From Synechococcales cyanobacterium GL140_1_metabat_312 (GTDB lineage: Bacteria > Cyanobacteriota > Cyanobacteriia > Leptolyngbyales > Leptolyngbyaceae), in contig JANXWB010000044.1 of assembly GCA_025351345.1 (NCBI GenBank), positions 30,149 through 94,148 of the forward strand: a stretch of 64,000 nucleotides of DNA, in the 5' to 3' direction. Below, in pieces: positions 35,814 to 44,139 of the stretch (the stretch's first letter is position 1; each line of letters opens with the position of its first letter). The translations under genes were made by a program, and so were the position numbers. The notes beneath the pieces were generated by a model, which saw nothing but the letters and a program-made list of their open reading frames with translations, made no database searches and was not told the DNA's origin.

Positions 35814-37430
35814 ATGTCACTCCTGCAAATCAACCATCTCAACCTCGCCTACCCCAACTCCATCGAATGGGTCGTCGAAGACCTTTCCCTCACCCTACAG
35901 CCCGGAGAACGGCTAGGACTCGTGGGCGAATCCGGCAGCGGCAAATCGACGATCGGTAAAGCAATCCTACAAATGCTACCCAATGGCTCAACCATTCAAG
36001 GCGAACTCCTGTTTGAAGGCCAAGACATTGCACGACTCACAGGCGATCGGTTACGAAAATTTCGAGGCGAAACCGTTGCATTAGTCTTCCAAGACCCCAT
36101 GACCCGGCTCAATCCGCTGTTGACGATCGGCGATCATTGCATCGAAACCTTACAGGCCCACGAAATTGGCATCACCCGAAAACAAGCCCGCGCCCGTGCT
36201 CATGACGTACTAGAAGCCGTCAAAATACCAGCCGATCGGTGGAATCAATATCCCCACGAATTCAGCGGCGGAATGCGTCAACGGGTCGCTATTGCCCTGG
36301 CCCTAATTCTCAATCCCAAACTTATTATTGCTGACGAACCCACCACCAGTTTAGACGTAACCGTCGCAGCCGAAATTCTTACCGAAATCAAACGACTTTG
36401 CACCGAACGCAATATGAGTTTGATATTGATTTCCCACGATCTCGCCATGGTCAGCGAAACCTGCGATCGGATAGCCGTCTTATCCAATGGCAAACTAGTT
36501 GAACTGAATACAACCGATGAAATTGTTAATCATCCACAACACGAATACACCCAAGAACTTCTAAACTCCGCCTTATACTTACAAGCAGGACACGCAAAAA
36601 AAATAAACCCAATCAAACCCGAATCCCTTCTAATCTTAACCAATCTCAAACAATATTACGATCGTAAAAGTAATCTAATTACAACACTCTTTTCAAAAGA
36701 CGATCGGACCATTCGCGCCGTCGATGGCATCAATCTAACAATTCATACCAATGAAACCCTCGGACTCGTCGGCGAATCTGGCTGCGGCAAATCCACCCTT
36801 TCCAAAACAATTCTGCAACTGATCAAACCCACCAGCGGCACCGTTGAATTTCAAGGCCAAAATCTGGGCCAATTGACCCACAAACGAATGCAACAGCAGC
36901 GCCGCGACATTCAAATGATCTTCCAAGATCCCAGCGCCTGCCTAAATCCCCGCATGACCGTGGGCGAAAGCATTGCTGACCCATTACTAATTCACAATAT
37001 GGCCACAGCAACCACCGCCAAACCCCACGTCGAAGCCCTACTGCACCGAGTCGGACTCGAACCCAAAACCTACCTTAACCGCTACCCCAGCGAGCTTTCC
37101 GGCGGACAACAACAACGGGTTGCGATCGCCCGCGCCCTAATTACCCGACCCAAACTCATCATCTGCGACGAACCCGTCAGTATGCTTGATGCCACCGTCC
37201 GCACCCAAGTCTTAGACTTAATGCAAGATCTAAAAGAAGAATTTGAATTAACCTATCTATTCATCACCCATGACCTATGGGTTGCACGATTCTTCTGCGA
37301 TCGCATTGCGGTTATGTATCACGGTAAAATCATTGAGCTTGATCAAGCCTCGACCATTTTTGACCATCCTCAGCATCTTTATACCCAAACCCTACTGGGT
37401 GCCGCTCCAATGATTCATCGATCGGCTTAG
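35814..37430 (+). CDS. Duplicated ABC ATPase of the dipeptide/oligopeptide uptake family
   Basis: A fused two-ATPase protein (538 residues from ATG 35814, MSLLQINHLNLAYPNSIEWV). The frame extends upstream to TTG 35748, but those 22 residues have no family match. Domain 1 carries GESGSGKST, FSGGMRQRVAIALAL and LIIADEPTTSLDV. Domain 2 carries GESGCGKST, LSGGQQQRVAIARAL and LIICDEPVSMLDA. The arrangement is that of GsiA/DppD-DppF fusions, which power import of peptides or related solutes. No permease or binding-protein gene is adjacent, so the membrane partners must be encoded elsewhere. Confidence 0.92.
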   Translation: MSLLQINHLNLAYPNSIEWVVEDLSLTLQPGERLGLVGESGSGKSTIGKAILQMLPNGSTIQGELLFEGQDIARLTGDRLRKFRGETVALVFQDPMTRLNPLLTIGDHCIETLQAHEIGITRKQARARAHDVLEAVKIPADRWNQYPHEFSGGMRQRVAIALALILNPKLIIADEPTTSLDVTVAAEILTEIKRLCTERNMSLILISHDLAMVSETCDRIAVLSNGKLVELNTTDEIVNHPQHEYTQELLNSALYLQAGHAKKINPIKPESLLILTNLKQYYDRKSNLITTLFSKDDRTIRAVDGINLTIHTNETLGLVGESGCGKSTLSKTILQLIKPTSGTVEFQGQNLGQLTHKRMQQQRRDIQMIFQDPSACLNPRMTVGESIADPLLIHNMATATTAKPHVEALLHRVGLEPKTYLNRYPSELSGGQQQRVAIARALITRPKLIICDEPVSMLDATVRTQVLDLMQDLKEEFELTYLFITHDLWVARFFCDRIAVMYHGKIIELDQASTIFDHPQHLYTQTLLGAAPMIHRSA

Positions 37431-37591
37431 CTTAAGCCATCCAGTTTTCAATCAAATCTCCAATCAAATTTTCAGTGCAACAGCCCTTAAAAACTGAAGT
37501 ACAATTTTTAAATAGCGTTCTCGGAATCACAACGCCTATCGTCTAAATAAAAACGATCGCGTCAAATGATTCAACGTAAACTCAACGCAAT

Positions 37592-38266
37592 ATGGACATG
37601 GCCGTAAAAAACGACTACTCCCTTGGAAAATTTCTTACTCACTGCACCGTCATTTTGTGGCTGGTGTACATTCTCACAAATCTGCGCGCCGGAAATAGCT
37701 TTTCCTGGGTGAATACAGAACTCAAAGGCGAAAATGCGCCATTAGCAATGGAAGGCGGCGACCCTTATATCCGCGCCCTCATGCGGACTATTTCCGCCAG
37801 CGAATCCAACGTATCTAACCCCTACAGCATCATCTACGGCGGTAGTCGCACCCAGAGCTACGGCCAACACCCCGATCAATGTATCACCATCAGCGTTGGT
37901 CCCAACCTAGGTAACTGCTCCACCGCTGCCGGACGCTACCAATTCATCACCACTACCTGGCAAGAGCAATCTAAAAAATATCATCCCGGAGCCTCAGGAC
38001 TCTGGCTCTGGCAACATTACAGCTTCGAGCCGCAGTACCAAGATGTCGTCACTTATCGCTGGCTCAGCGACCGCAACGCTTGGAATGCCGACCTCAGCAA
38101 ACTCTTACAATCAGGACAAATCAACACCGTCCTCCAAAAACTCTCCCCCACTTGGACGAGCCTCGGCTACGGCATCGAAACCAACGACATGAGTAGCAGC
38201 CTGCCCCAAATCTACAAAAAAATCCTCCGAGAAGAACTCAAACTCACCTCCACCGCAAACCGATAA
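37592..38266 (+). CDS. Membrane-anchored GH104/lambda-endolysin-like lysozyme family protein
   Basis: A 224-residue protein with an N-terminal membrane anchor (residues ~15-32) followed by a muramidase-like domain. It contains YIRALMRTISASESNVSNPY, with Glu71 at the expected catalytic position, and STAAGRYQFITTTW, the substrate-cleft motif of lambda R-type transglycosylases (GH104). The C-terminal part (FEPQYQDVVTYRWLSDRNAW) also fits. It would cut peptidoglycan in the periplasm. No holin or phage gene is nearby, so it reads as a cell-wall enzyme rather than prophage lysis. Confidence 0.83.
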   Translation: MDMAVKNDYSLGKFLTHCTVILWLVYILTNLRAGNSFSWVNTELKGENAPLAMEGGDPYIRALMRTISASESNVSNPYSIIYGGSRTQSYGQHPDQCITISVGPNLGNCSTAAGRYQFITTTWQEQSKKYHPGASGLWLWQHYSFEPQYQDVVTYRWLSDRNAWNADLSKLLQSGQINTVLQKLSPTWTSLGYGIETNDMSSSLPQIYKKILREELKLTSTANR

Positions 38267-38301
38267 ACTACCCTCGAAAGACCAAAGCCGTAGCTATAAC
38301 T

Positions 38302-38320
38302 CATAGTCATTATGACTATG
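38302..38320. promoter_or_regulatory. 19-bp palindrome (9-1-9) upstream of dps, Fur/PerR-family-like
   Basis: CATAGTCAT-T-ATGACTATG is a perfect 9-1-9 inverted repeat, the architecture of Fur/PerR/Zur operators. It overlaps the -35 position of a candidate promoter: TTATGA at 38310-38315, a 17-base spacer, then TAAACT at 38333-38338. It lies 58 bases before the dps start. Repression of dps by a metal or peroxide sensor is inferred from position. Confidence 0.6.
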
Positions 38321-38377
38321 GGAACGATATGGTAAACTACAAAGTAGGAATGAACGATTTAATAAAAGGTATCTACC

Positions 38378-38890
38378 ATGGGTAAGAAAAAAGAAGCAGC
38401 GCTGTCGATCGCAGCCATGGGAACAGCTATTGATATTGGTCTTGAACCTGCATCGCGAGAAGCGATCGCCCAAGGACTTTCGAGCCTGTTGGCTGACACC
38501 TATACGCTGTACCTCAAAACCCACAATTTTCATTGGAACGTCACTGGGCCAATGTTCAATACATTGCATCTAATGTTTGAAGCGCAATATACCGAACTGG
38601 CGTTAGCGGTTGATATGATTGCAGAACGCATTCGTGCCCTGGGCTATCCCGCCCCCGCCACCTACAGCCAATATGCGGAACTCACCTCTATTCCTGAAAC
38701 CGCAGGTGTACCTAAAGCAAACGAAATGATTAAGCTATTGGTGGAAGGTCAGGAGGCTGTCGTTCGCACTGCCCGATCGCTCCATCCGAAAGCCTCTGAA
38801 GCCCACGACGAACCCACCGCCGACTTGCTCACCCAACGCATGAACCTACATGAGAAGAATGCTTGGATGCTTAGAAGTCTTCTAGAGTAA
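38378..38890 (+). CDS. dps: Dps family ferritin-like protein
   Basis: A 170-residue four-helix protein. The intersubunit ferroxidase ligands of Dps are recognisable: His52 in [11 protein letters not shown], and Asp79 and Glu83 in [12 protein letters not shown]. The spacing 27 and 4 equals that of His31/Asp58/Glu62 in Listeria Dps. Dps dodecamers oxidise and store iron using H2O2 and protect DNA. The Lys-rich start (MGKKKEAA) could aid DNA contact. Likely control is through the 19-bp palindrome upstream. A bidirectional terminator follows. Confidence 0.94.
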   Translation: MGKKKEAALSIAAMGTAIDIGLEPASREAIAQGLSSLLADTYTLYLKTHNFHWNVTGPMFNTLHLMFEAQYTELALAVDMIAERIRALGYPAPATYSQYAELTSIPETAGVPKANEMIKLLVEGQEAVVRTARSLHPKASEAHDEPTADLLTQRMNLHEKNAWMLRSLLE

Positions 38891-38928
38891 TGGCTTTCAA
38901 TTTGAATTGATTATTCTCAATCAAACAG

Positions 38929-38963
38929 AAACCCCGGTGATTAAATTCAAATCAGCGGGGTTT
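38929..38963. terminator. Bidirectional terminator between dps and psb32
   Basis: AAACCCCG and CGGGGTTT form an 8-bp stem. After one mismatch a further 5-bp stem (TGATT/AATCA) closes around a 7-nt loop. T-rich sequence follows on both strands, and the two flanking genes converge here. Confidence 0.85.
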
Positions 38964-38998
38964 CTTGATTAAATCATCAATTTAATGACTCAGACCAA

Positions 38999-39712
38999 TT
39001 ACTCACGATTACCAATGTAAAGATAGCCGTAGTAGGTTGCCATGGGAATTACAGTGGATAACACCAACAACACAATCACCCAAGTGAATCCGCCGCCTTC
39101 TTTAGTTTCTTCACGGCTGGCAAAATTACCTTCCACATTGATATTGTCTTTGACCACAGGCGGACCAGGATCGGCTTGACCCGAAAGCACCAAGGCTAGC
39201 CGATCGGTTGCATCGGTAAAGGCTTGATTGTATTTGTTGCCATATTTCAACGGCACTAGTACGGTTTCTTTGGCGACGCTTTGGGCAATCGTATCGGGCA
39301 TGATTGCTTTGGCACCTTCCCCCGTCACGATCGCCGTATTGTCCGTCTGAACATCTATGGTCAGAAGTGTCACATTATTTTGATCCTCGGCAGTCGGAAA
39401 CCAACGAACAAATAAATCTTGGGTGAATTTTTCGATCGTTACGTCGTAGTCCAACCGACGGACCGTAACGATGTAAATCTCTTGACCATTGTCGGTCTCA
39501 ATTTTACGAAACGTCGAATTGATGGTTCCTTCAGTGGCGCGGCTCAGGACTTCGGCCTGGTCTACGACGTGGGCATTTTCTTCAAAGTCAGGAACATCGT
39601 AAATATTCGTGGCGTTTGCGGGGAGACAGATTTGTAGTACCAGAACGGCTAGAACTACGATCGCGCCGATTTGGGCTTGAAGGCGCTGGAAAATGGGTGG
39701 GATTTGAATCAT
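38999..39712 (-). CDS. psb32: TPM-domain protein, Psb32-like
   Basis: From ATG 39710-39712 (MIQIPPIFQRLQAQIGAIVV) the product has 237 residues; a longer frame to 39784 adds 24 without family character. An N-terminal signal (ending near LPANA) leads into a lumenal TPM domain with VVDQAEVLSRATEGTINSTF, NGQEIYIVTVRRLDYD and LLTIDVQTDNTAIVTGEGAK. A C-terminal membrane helix (WVIVLLVLSTVIPMATYY) ends the protein. This is the Psb32/TLP18.3 layout, associated with photosystem II repair and thylakoid assembly in cyanobacteria. It converges with dps across a shared terminator. Confidence 0.87.
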   Translation of the reverse strand: MIQIPPIFQRLQAQIGAIVVLAVLVLQICLPANATNIYDVPDFEENAHVVDQAEVLSRATEGTINSTFRKIETDNGQEIYIVTVRRLDYDVTIEKFTQDLFVRWFPTAEDQNNVTLLTIDVQTDNTAIVTGEGAKAIMPDTIAQSVAKETVLVPLKYGNKYNQAFTDATDRLALVLSGQADPGPPVVKDNINVEGNFASREETKEGGGFTWVIVLLVLSTVIPMATYYGYLYIGNRE

Positions 39713-39849
39713 GGGGAGTATTAATGATTGCAATGACTGATTCTCTCCCCAGAATACAGGATTGTCTGAGCCTGGGATCGGCAAACGGGATTCTGTGGGG
39801 ACGGTATAATTAGGGAGAAAACTTTTTTCCCGTTGAGTACGTATTTTTT

Positions 39850-40293
39850 ATGGCTTTATCCATTGGTGCAGTAGCTCCTGATTTCACCGTCAAAGACACT
39901 CAGGGCAATACCGTCAAACTTGCAGATTACGCCGGAAAAACGGTTGTGCTGTATTTTTATCCCAAAGACGATACGCCAGGTTGCACAAAGGAAGCCTGTA
40001 GCTTTCGGGACAATTATGCGCAATACACCACCAAAGGCATTACGGTCTTCGGGGTGAGCATGGACGATGAAGCCTCACACCAAGCATTCACCGCTAAATT
40101 TACCTTGCCGTTTCCATTGTTGGCGGATGTGGATGGCGCGATCGTGACGGCCTATGATGTGGCGGGCGATCGGAATGGGGTGAAGTATGCAAAACGGGTT
40201 ACCTATGTGATTGAGTCTGGCAAGATTGCTCAGGTGTATGAGACGGTGAATACTGAAACTCATGCATCTGATATTTTGGCGGCGATCGGCTAG
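39850..40293 (+). CDS. Peroxiredoxin Q/BCP
   Basis: A 147-residue thioredoxin-fold peroxidase. The peroxidatic Cys45 is in PKDDTPGCTKEACSF, and Cys50 five residues on is the resolving residue of the atypical 2-Cys BCP/PrxQ group. It reduces H2O2 and organic peroxides with thioredoxin. Length and the start MALSIGAVAPDFTV are standard. Lying near dps and psb32, it fits an oxidative-stress neighbourhood, although no operon is evident. Confidence 0.95.
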   Translation: MALSIGAVAPDFTVKDTQGNTVKLADYAGKTVVLYFYPKDDTPGCTKEACSFRDNYAQYTTKGITVFGVSMDDEASHQAFTAKFTLPFPLLADVDGAIVTAYDVAGDRNGVKYAKRVTYVIESGKIAQVYETVNTETHASDILAAIG

Positions 40294-40420
40294 TTTCCTG
40301 GGGACATGGTTTGTGAGATATAGCGGCTATGTCCCTGATGCCGATCGGGAGTTGAGGAGTTCAGGGGGTTTGCGATTAAGTAAGCGATTTGAATACGTTA
40401 GGCTTAATCAAGGGATTGCA

Positions 40421-40513
40421 ATTGTAAATTCTAAGAACTGTCCTTATTGTGCAGAAACTATAAAAGCTGAAGCTAGGGTTTGTAGACACTGTGGTCGTGA
40501 TTTAAAGACATAG
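40421..40513 (+). pseudogene. Zinc-ribbon C-terminal fragment
   Basis: The frame ends NCPYCAETIKAEARVCRHCG plus RDLKT, a C-x2-C...C-x2-C zinc ribbon of the kind that closes many small cyanobacterial membrane proteins. The in-frame sequence upstream overlaps prxQ in another frame and lacks a credible start or membrane segment. Only the tail of a former gene is therefore supported. It begins just after a GTTAGGC (40397-40403). Confidence 0.5.
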
Positions 40514-40573
40514 ATTACTGGGTGCTCATACTCTAGAATGACTGCATAGAATCAGTACATAAGGTAAATCAGA

Positions 40574-40816
40574 ATGAAATTAGACCGTATTACTACCTCT
40601 CCTGCTCGCATGAATGGTCAGCCTTGTATTCGCAACCTTCGCTTGACTGTCCGTAGAGTGATTGAGTTGTTGGCAACTTACCCCGATCGTGCAGAGTTGT
40701 GTCGAGAATTTCCTAGCCTAGATGATGAAGACATTAAACAGGCGTTAGTTTACGCTTCTACTTACATGGATGATCGAATCATTGAGTTATCCCAAAGCTA
40801 TGAAGTTGTTGCTTGA
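40574..40816 (+). CDS. DUF433 antitoxin-like protein
   Basis: An 80-residue protein: MKLDRITTSPARMNGQPCIR, then VRRVIELLATYPDRAELCRE and FPSLDDEDIKQALVYAS. 'RIt.nP.v.nGqPcIrg.R.tV..il.lLa......e....yP.L..ediraaL.yA' is the DUF433 signature, a winged-helix antitoxin family. It is paired with a DUF5615 PIN-like protein whose start lies inside this gene (17 bases overlap). Autoregulation is expected by family but no operator is obvious. Confidence 0.88.
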   Translation: MKLDRITTSPARMNGQPCIRNLRLTVRRVIELLATYPDRAELCREFPSLDDEDIKQALVYASTYMDDRIIELSQSYEVVA

Positions 40817-41165
40817 TCAGGGATTACCGCTTTCTACGGCGGCATTATTACGCGATGCAGGTATCGATACTATCCATGTAGGTGCAATTGAAATGTCTGA
40901 GGCCGAAGATGCGGAAATCATCCAGAGAGCCAGGAAAGAAGGGCGTGTTGTTGCCACGTTGGATGCAGATTTTCATGCTTTGTTGGCACTGGGTGGAGCA
41001 GTTTCTCCATCGGTTATTCGTATTCGGATTGAAAGGTTACGTGCTCAAGCATTCACAGATTTATTACTGGTAGTAATTGCTGAGTGCGAAGACGACTTAG
41101 AGCAAGGATCAGCCATTACGGTCGAGCCAAGCCGTATTCGTATTCGTCGTTTACCACTACTTTAG
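40800..41165 (+). CDS. DUF5615 PIN-like toxin
   Basis: A 121-residue protein from ATG 40800: MKLLLDQGLPLSTAALLRDA, IDTIHVGAIEMSEAEDAEII, GRVVATLDADFHALLALGGA, then SVIRIRIERLRAQ. Acidic residues at Asp6, in SEAEDAEI and in TLDADF form the PIN-like metal site of DUF5615 (Mut7-C-related) RNases. A start 30 bases upstream is possible but less likely than this one, which fits the family N-terminus. It makes a type II toxin-antitoxin pair with the overlapping DUF433 gene. Confidence 0.86.
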   Translation: MKLLLDQGLPLSTAALLRDAGIDTIHVGAIEMSEAEDAEIIQRARKEGRVVATLDADFHALLALGGAVSPSVIRIRIERLRAQAFTDLLLVVIAECEDDLEQGSAITVEPSRIRIRRLPLL

Positions 41166-41173
41166 TGCATGAT

Positions 41174-41255
41174 GTCTAACAATTCAAACGCACCGGACGG
41201 ACGAAACCCGCTGGTGAATCGCGACAGGCCACGCTGCTGATTTTATGCGTTAGAA
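41174..41255 (+). other. Integron attC-like element behind the DUF433/DUF5615 pair
   Basis: The element opens GTCTAACAATTC (RYYYAAC core, 41174-41180) and ends GCGTTAGAA (GTTRRR core, 41249-41255). TCTAAC and GTTAGA are complementary as the R''/R' boxes of attC sites require, and the 'TCTAACAATTC...GCGTTAGA' frame is that of class 1 integron cassettes. The last base of the 3' core is A rather than a pyrimidine, and the inner L boxes pair poorly. I therefore call it attC-like, not a proven site. No integron integrase is in the window. Confidence 0.45.
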
Positions 41256-41408
41256 AGATAGTACGATCGCACTCTCAACCAACCGCCAGCAAATGCGAGT
41301 ATCAATTAGCTCGATCGAGATTCCGCTATAATTTCCAAATGACCGACGTTTCCCTACAGTTTGGTTAACTTACAGTGGATATTAGCCCTTGAAAATGTGA
41401 AGCACGCG

Positions 41409-41663
41409 ATGAATGCTACAGATAATTCCCCAATAGAAGATATGGAGTCGTCAATTTTGGTATCTGCGACTGAGTTACAGCATCAACTCAATGACTCACT
41501 CAAGCAACTGTCGCCAGAGCGCTTACAAGTGCTTGCTGATTTTGCGGCTTACTTGGCAAATGCTGAAAGCGAAGTTGCAACTCAAGAACTTCTGGCAATT
41601 CCTGGCTTGCTAGAGCGTGTTAAGCAAAATCAAGCCACCTCTAACGCCCAGTACAGCAGTTAG
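41409..41663 (+). CDS. Antitoxin-like protein of the 41.7-kb pair
   Basis: An 84-residue acidic protein from ATG 41409 (MNATDNSPIEDMESSILVSA). An ATG 33 bases later and an upstream frame to 41361 are alternatives. The middle, LKQLSPERLQVLADFAAYLA, followed by ELLAIPGLLERV, is the helix pattern of cyanobacterial antitoxins paired with RelE-type toxins ('L..Lp.e.l..v.dFv.yL...e...AteELl.ipg......'). The toxin start follows 16 bases after its stop. Confidence 0.75.
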   Translation: MNATDNSPIEDMESSILVSATELQHQLNDSLKQLSPERLQVLADFAAYLANAESEVATQELLAIPGLLERVKQNQATSNAQYSS

Positions 41664-41679
41664 AGAACCCTTCGCTTTG

Positions 41680-41916
41680 ATGTATGAAGTTCTTCTCCAC
41701 CCCGATGTCCAAAAAGTTTACGTCAATGCTGACAAAGCCTTAGCCAAGAAGATTACCCGATGTTTGCAGCAGCTAGAGAAAACTCCCCGATCTCATCCCA
41801 ACATCAAAGCTCTCAAAGGAGATTATGCAGGCTACTATCGCTACCGTGTTGGGGATTATAGGATAATCTATTCGGTGGATGATGAATTGGTTCAGTCAAG
41901 GTTGGATGATTTCTAA
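41680..41916 (+). CDS. RelE-type toxin, probably C-terminally damaged
   Basis: From ATG 41680 the product has 78 residues: MYEVLLHPDVQKVYVNADKA, CLQQLEKTPRSHPNIKALKG, YAGYYRYRVGDYRIIYSVDD, ELVQSRLDDF. The RelE/ParE fold is clear up to YRVGDYRIIYSVDDELV. Typical members then finish with a strand and a catalytic end of the form 'v.v..i.hRkevY', which is missing here; the frame exits as QSRLDDF. Either a small deletion or frameshift has removed the last ~8-10 residues, or this is a shortened variant. Activity is doubtful. Confidence 0.75.
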   Translation: MYEVLLHPDVQKVYVNADKALAKKITRCLQQLEKTPRSHPNIKALKGDYAGYYRYRVGDYRIIYSVDDELVQSRLDDF

Positions 41917-41920
41917 CCAC

Positions 41921-41955
41921 TAAAAAGCGGTGAGATTTTGTTCAAATCCCACCGC
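41921..41955 (-). terminator. Intrinsic terminator of gyrB
   Basis: Read on the minus strand, GCGGTG.GATTT...AAATC.CACCGC forms a 6+5-bp stem (one mismatched pair, 5-nt loop) followed by TTTTTA. It lies 54 bases past the gyrB stop and also faces the RelE-type toxin gene. Confidence 0.82.
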
Positions 41956-42008
41956 ATCCTCTAATTAATTAACTAACAAATTATTGTCAAGTTAGTATCC
42001 AGATTGAA

Positions 42009-43946
42009 CTAGATGTCTAGATCAGCCATGTTCATGCGAGATCCGTAGGTTTCAATAAACTCACGACGCGGCGCAACCCGATCGCCCATCAACATAGTAA
42101 ACACCCGATCGGCTTCAGCAGCATCTTCAATCTCAACGCGCTTTAAGGTCCGGGTTTCAGGATTCATCGTGGTATCCCAAAGCTGGACTGGCATCATTTC
42201 CCCTAATCCCTTAAAGCGTTGAATGTTGTAATTTGCATTGGCGGGAAATTCGGCAATCCGTTGCTTCAAATCCCGATCGCTGTAGCAATATTGATGCTGT
42301 TTTCCGCGCTCTAGTTTGTACAACGGCGGACAGGCAATATAGACAAATCCACGATCGACCATTTCACGTTTGTAGCGATAGAAGAAGGTTAGAAGTAGGG
42401 TTCTAATGTGCGCCCCATCTACGTCTGCATCGGTCATGATGATGATCCGGTGATAGCGAAGGTTTGCCACATCAAATTCCTCACCTTTGATTCCCAATCC
42501 CAAAGCTGTAATCAGCGCTTGAATTTCAGTATTTTTGTAGATTTTAGAATCATCGGTTTTTTCAATGTTGACGATTTTTCCACGCAATGGAAGAATCGCT
42601 TGAAACTTACGATCGCGACCTTGTTTTGCTGAACCGCCAGCCGAATCTCCTTCTACAATGTATATTTCGGATTCAGATGGATCGCGGGACGCACAATCGG
42701 CGAGTTTACCCGGCAATGTTGACGATTCTAGAACTGATTTACGACGGACGAGATCGCGGGCACGTCTAGCGGCCTCGGCGGCATTAAACGACTGAACTGC
42801 TTTCTCTAGGATGGTATCGGCAATTTGCGGACGGAATTCTAAATACTCGGTTAGGACTTCGCTAACGATCGAATCTACAATTCCCCGAACTTCACTATTC
42901 CCCAGCTTAGTTTTGGTTTGGCCTTCAAATTCCGGATCCGGAACCTTAACCGAAATTACCGCCGTCAGACCTTCCCGGATGTTTTCCCCGGCCAGATTCG
43001 ACATGTTTTCCTTGAGCTTACCGCGCTTACGGGCAATAGAATTCAAGGTCCGAGTTAGAACCGTTTTCAGCCCTTCCAAATGGGTTCCGCCATCGATCGT
43101 CCGAATGTTGTTGGCAAACCCGAGAATATTATCGCTGTAGGAATCCACGCACCATTGCAACGCAACTTCAACTTGCACATTGTTTTTTTCAGCATTAATG
43201 AAAATAACTTCTTCATGCAAGTGTTGTTTGTCACGGTTCATGTAGGCGACGTATTCTTGGATTCCGCCTTCATAAAGATATTCTTCAATGCGGAATTCAC
43301 CGTCTTTGGTCGCACTCGATCGTTTGTCCGTGAAGATAATCCGAACGCCCGCATTCAGATAAGCCAGCTCTTTTAACCGTCCAGACAAGGTGCCGTAATC
43401 AAACTCGACCGTCTCTGTGAAGATGGTATTGTCCGGCATGAAATGAACTTGGGTTCCGGTTTGGCTACCTGCCCCATCTTTGGCTGCCAAATCTCCCATG
43501 GAAAGTCCACGTTCAAAGCGTTGCGTATGAGTTTTCTGATTGCGCCACACCGTGACATCTACCCATTCAGAAAGCGCATTCACCACCGAAATCCCGACTC
43601 CATGCAATCCGCCGGAAACCTTATAACCGCCATCACCGAACTTCCCACCCGCATGGAGAATGGTCATCACCGTTTCGAGTGCAGACTTTCCGGTCTTGCT
43701 GTGGATATCCGTTGGAATACCACGTCCATCATCTCGAACGCTGACGGATCCATCTTCGTGGATAATTACGTCAATATTTTTACAATAACCAGCTAGTGCT
43801 TCATCAACGGAGTTGTCCACAACCTCATACACTAGATGATGCAAGCCGCGTGGCCCCGTCGTACCAATGTACATTCCTGGGCGTTTGCGGACTGGCTCAA
43901 GTCCTTCGAGAACTTGAATCTGTTGAGCGCCGTAATCTTGAGTCAT
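42009..43946 (-). CDS. gyrB: DNA gyrase subunit B
   Basis: A 645-residue type IIA topoisomerase ATPase subunit. The GHKL domain shows [32 protein letters not shown] and [15 protein letters not shown]. The TOPRIM domain has [33 protein letters not shown] and [20 protein letters not shown]. The tail has [20 protein letters not shown]. It introduces negative supercoils together with GyrA. No intein is present and the length matches the short bacterial form. It is divergent from miaA. Confidence 0.98.
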   Translation of the reverse strand: MTQDYGAQQIQVLEGLEPVRKRPGMYIGTTGPRGLHHLVYEVVDNSVDEALAGYCKNIDVIIHEDGSVSVRDDGRGIPTDIHSKTGKSALETVMTILHAGGKFGDGGYKVSGGLHGVGISVVNALSEWVDVTVWRNQKTHTQRFERGLSMGDLAAKDGAGSQTGTQVHFMPDNTIFTETVEFDYGTLSGRLKELAYLNAGVRIIFTDKRSSATKDGEFRIEEYLYEGGIQEYVAYMNRDKQHLHEEVIFINAEKNNVQVEVALQWCVDSYSDNILGFANNIRTIDGGTHLEGLKTVLTRTLNSIARKRGKLKENMSNLAGENIREGLTAVISVKVPDPEFEGQTKTKLGNSEVRGIVDSIVSEVLTEYLEFRPQIADTILEKAVQSFNAAEAARRARDLVRRKSVLESSTLPGKLADCASRDPSESEIYIVEGDSAGGSAKQGRDRKFQAILPLRGKIVNIEKTDDSKIYKNTEIQALITALGLGIKGEEFDVANLRYHRIIIMTDADVDGAHIRTLLLTFFYRYKREMVDRGFVYIACPPLYKLERGKQHQYCYSDRDLKQRIAEFPANANYNIQRFKGLGEMMPVQLWDTTMNPETRTLKRVEIEDAAEADRVFTMLMGDRVAPRREFIETYGSRMNMADLDI

Positions 43947-44139
43947 GAGGTGTGGTACTCCGTCTGGACGAGGTTGAAATTAAAGAAACAATCCGAAAAC
44001 AGCTCTTTTACGAAAATGGCCGTGAGGACGTTTGTGACGCTTTAATATAGCAAGTATCTCAATAATTCTAACATGAAAGGGTTGTAGAGGGTTTTGAGCA
44101 GCTCTGAGAAGCATTTTACATAGGTATGGGAACGAGGCT

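Noticed and set aside
37592..38266. Prophage remnant suggested by the endolysin-like gene
   Set aside because: No holin, capsid, tail, integrase or repressor gene is near, and the protein has its own membrane anchor.
41927..41955. GTTCAAATC resembling a tRNA T-loop
   Set aside because: The bases are the loop and arm of the gyrB terminator hairpin; no acceptor, D or anticodon arm precedes them.
41972..41996. ACTAAC...GTTAGT inverted repeat as a second attC site
   Set aside because: The outer boxes do not match RYYYAAC/GTTRRRY and only 13 bases lie between them, too short for attC.
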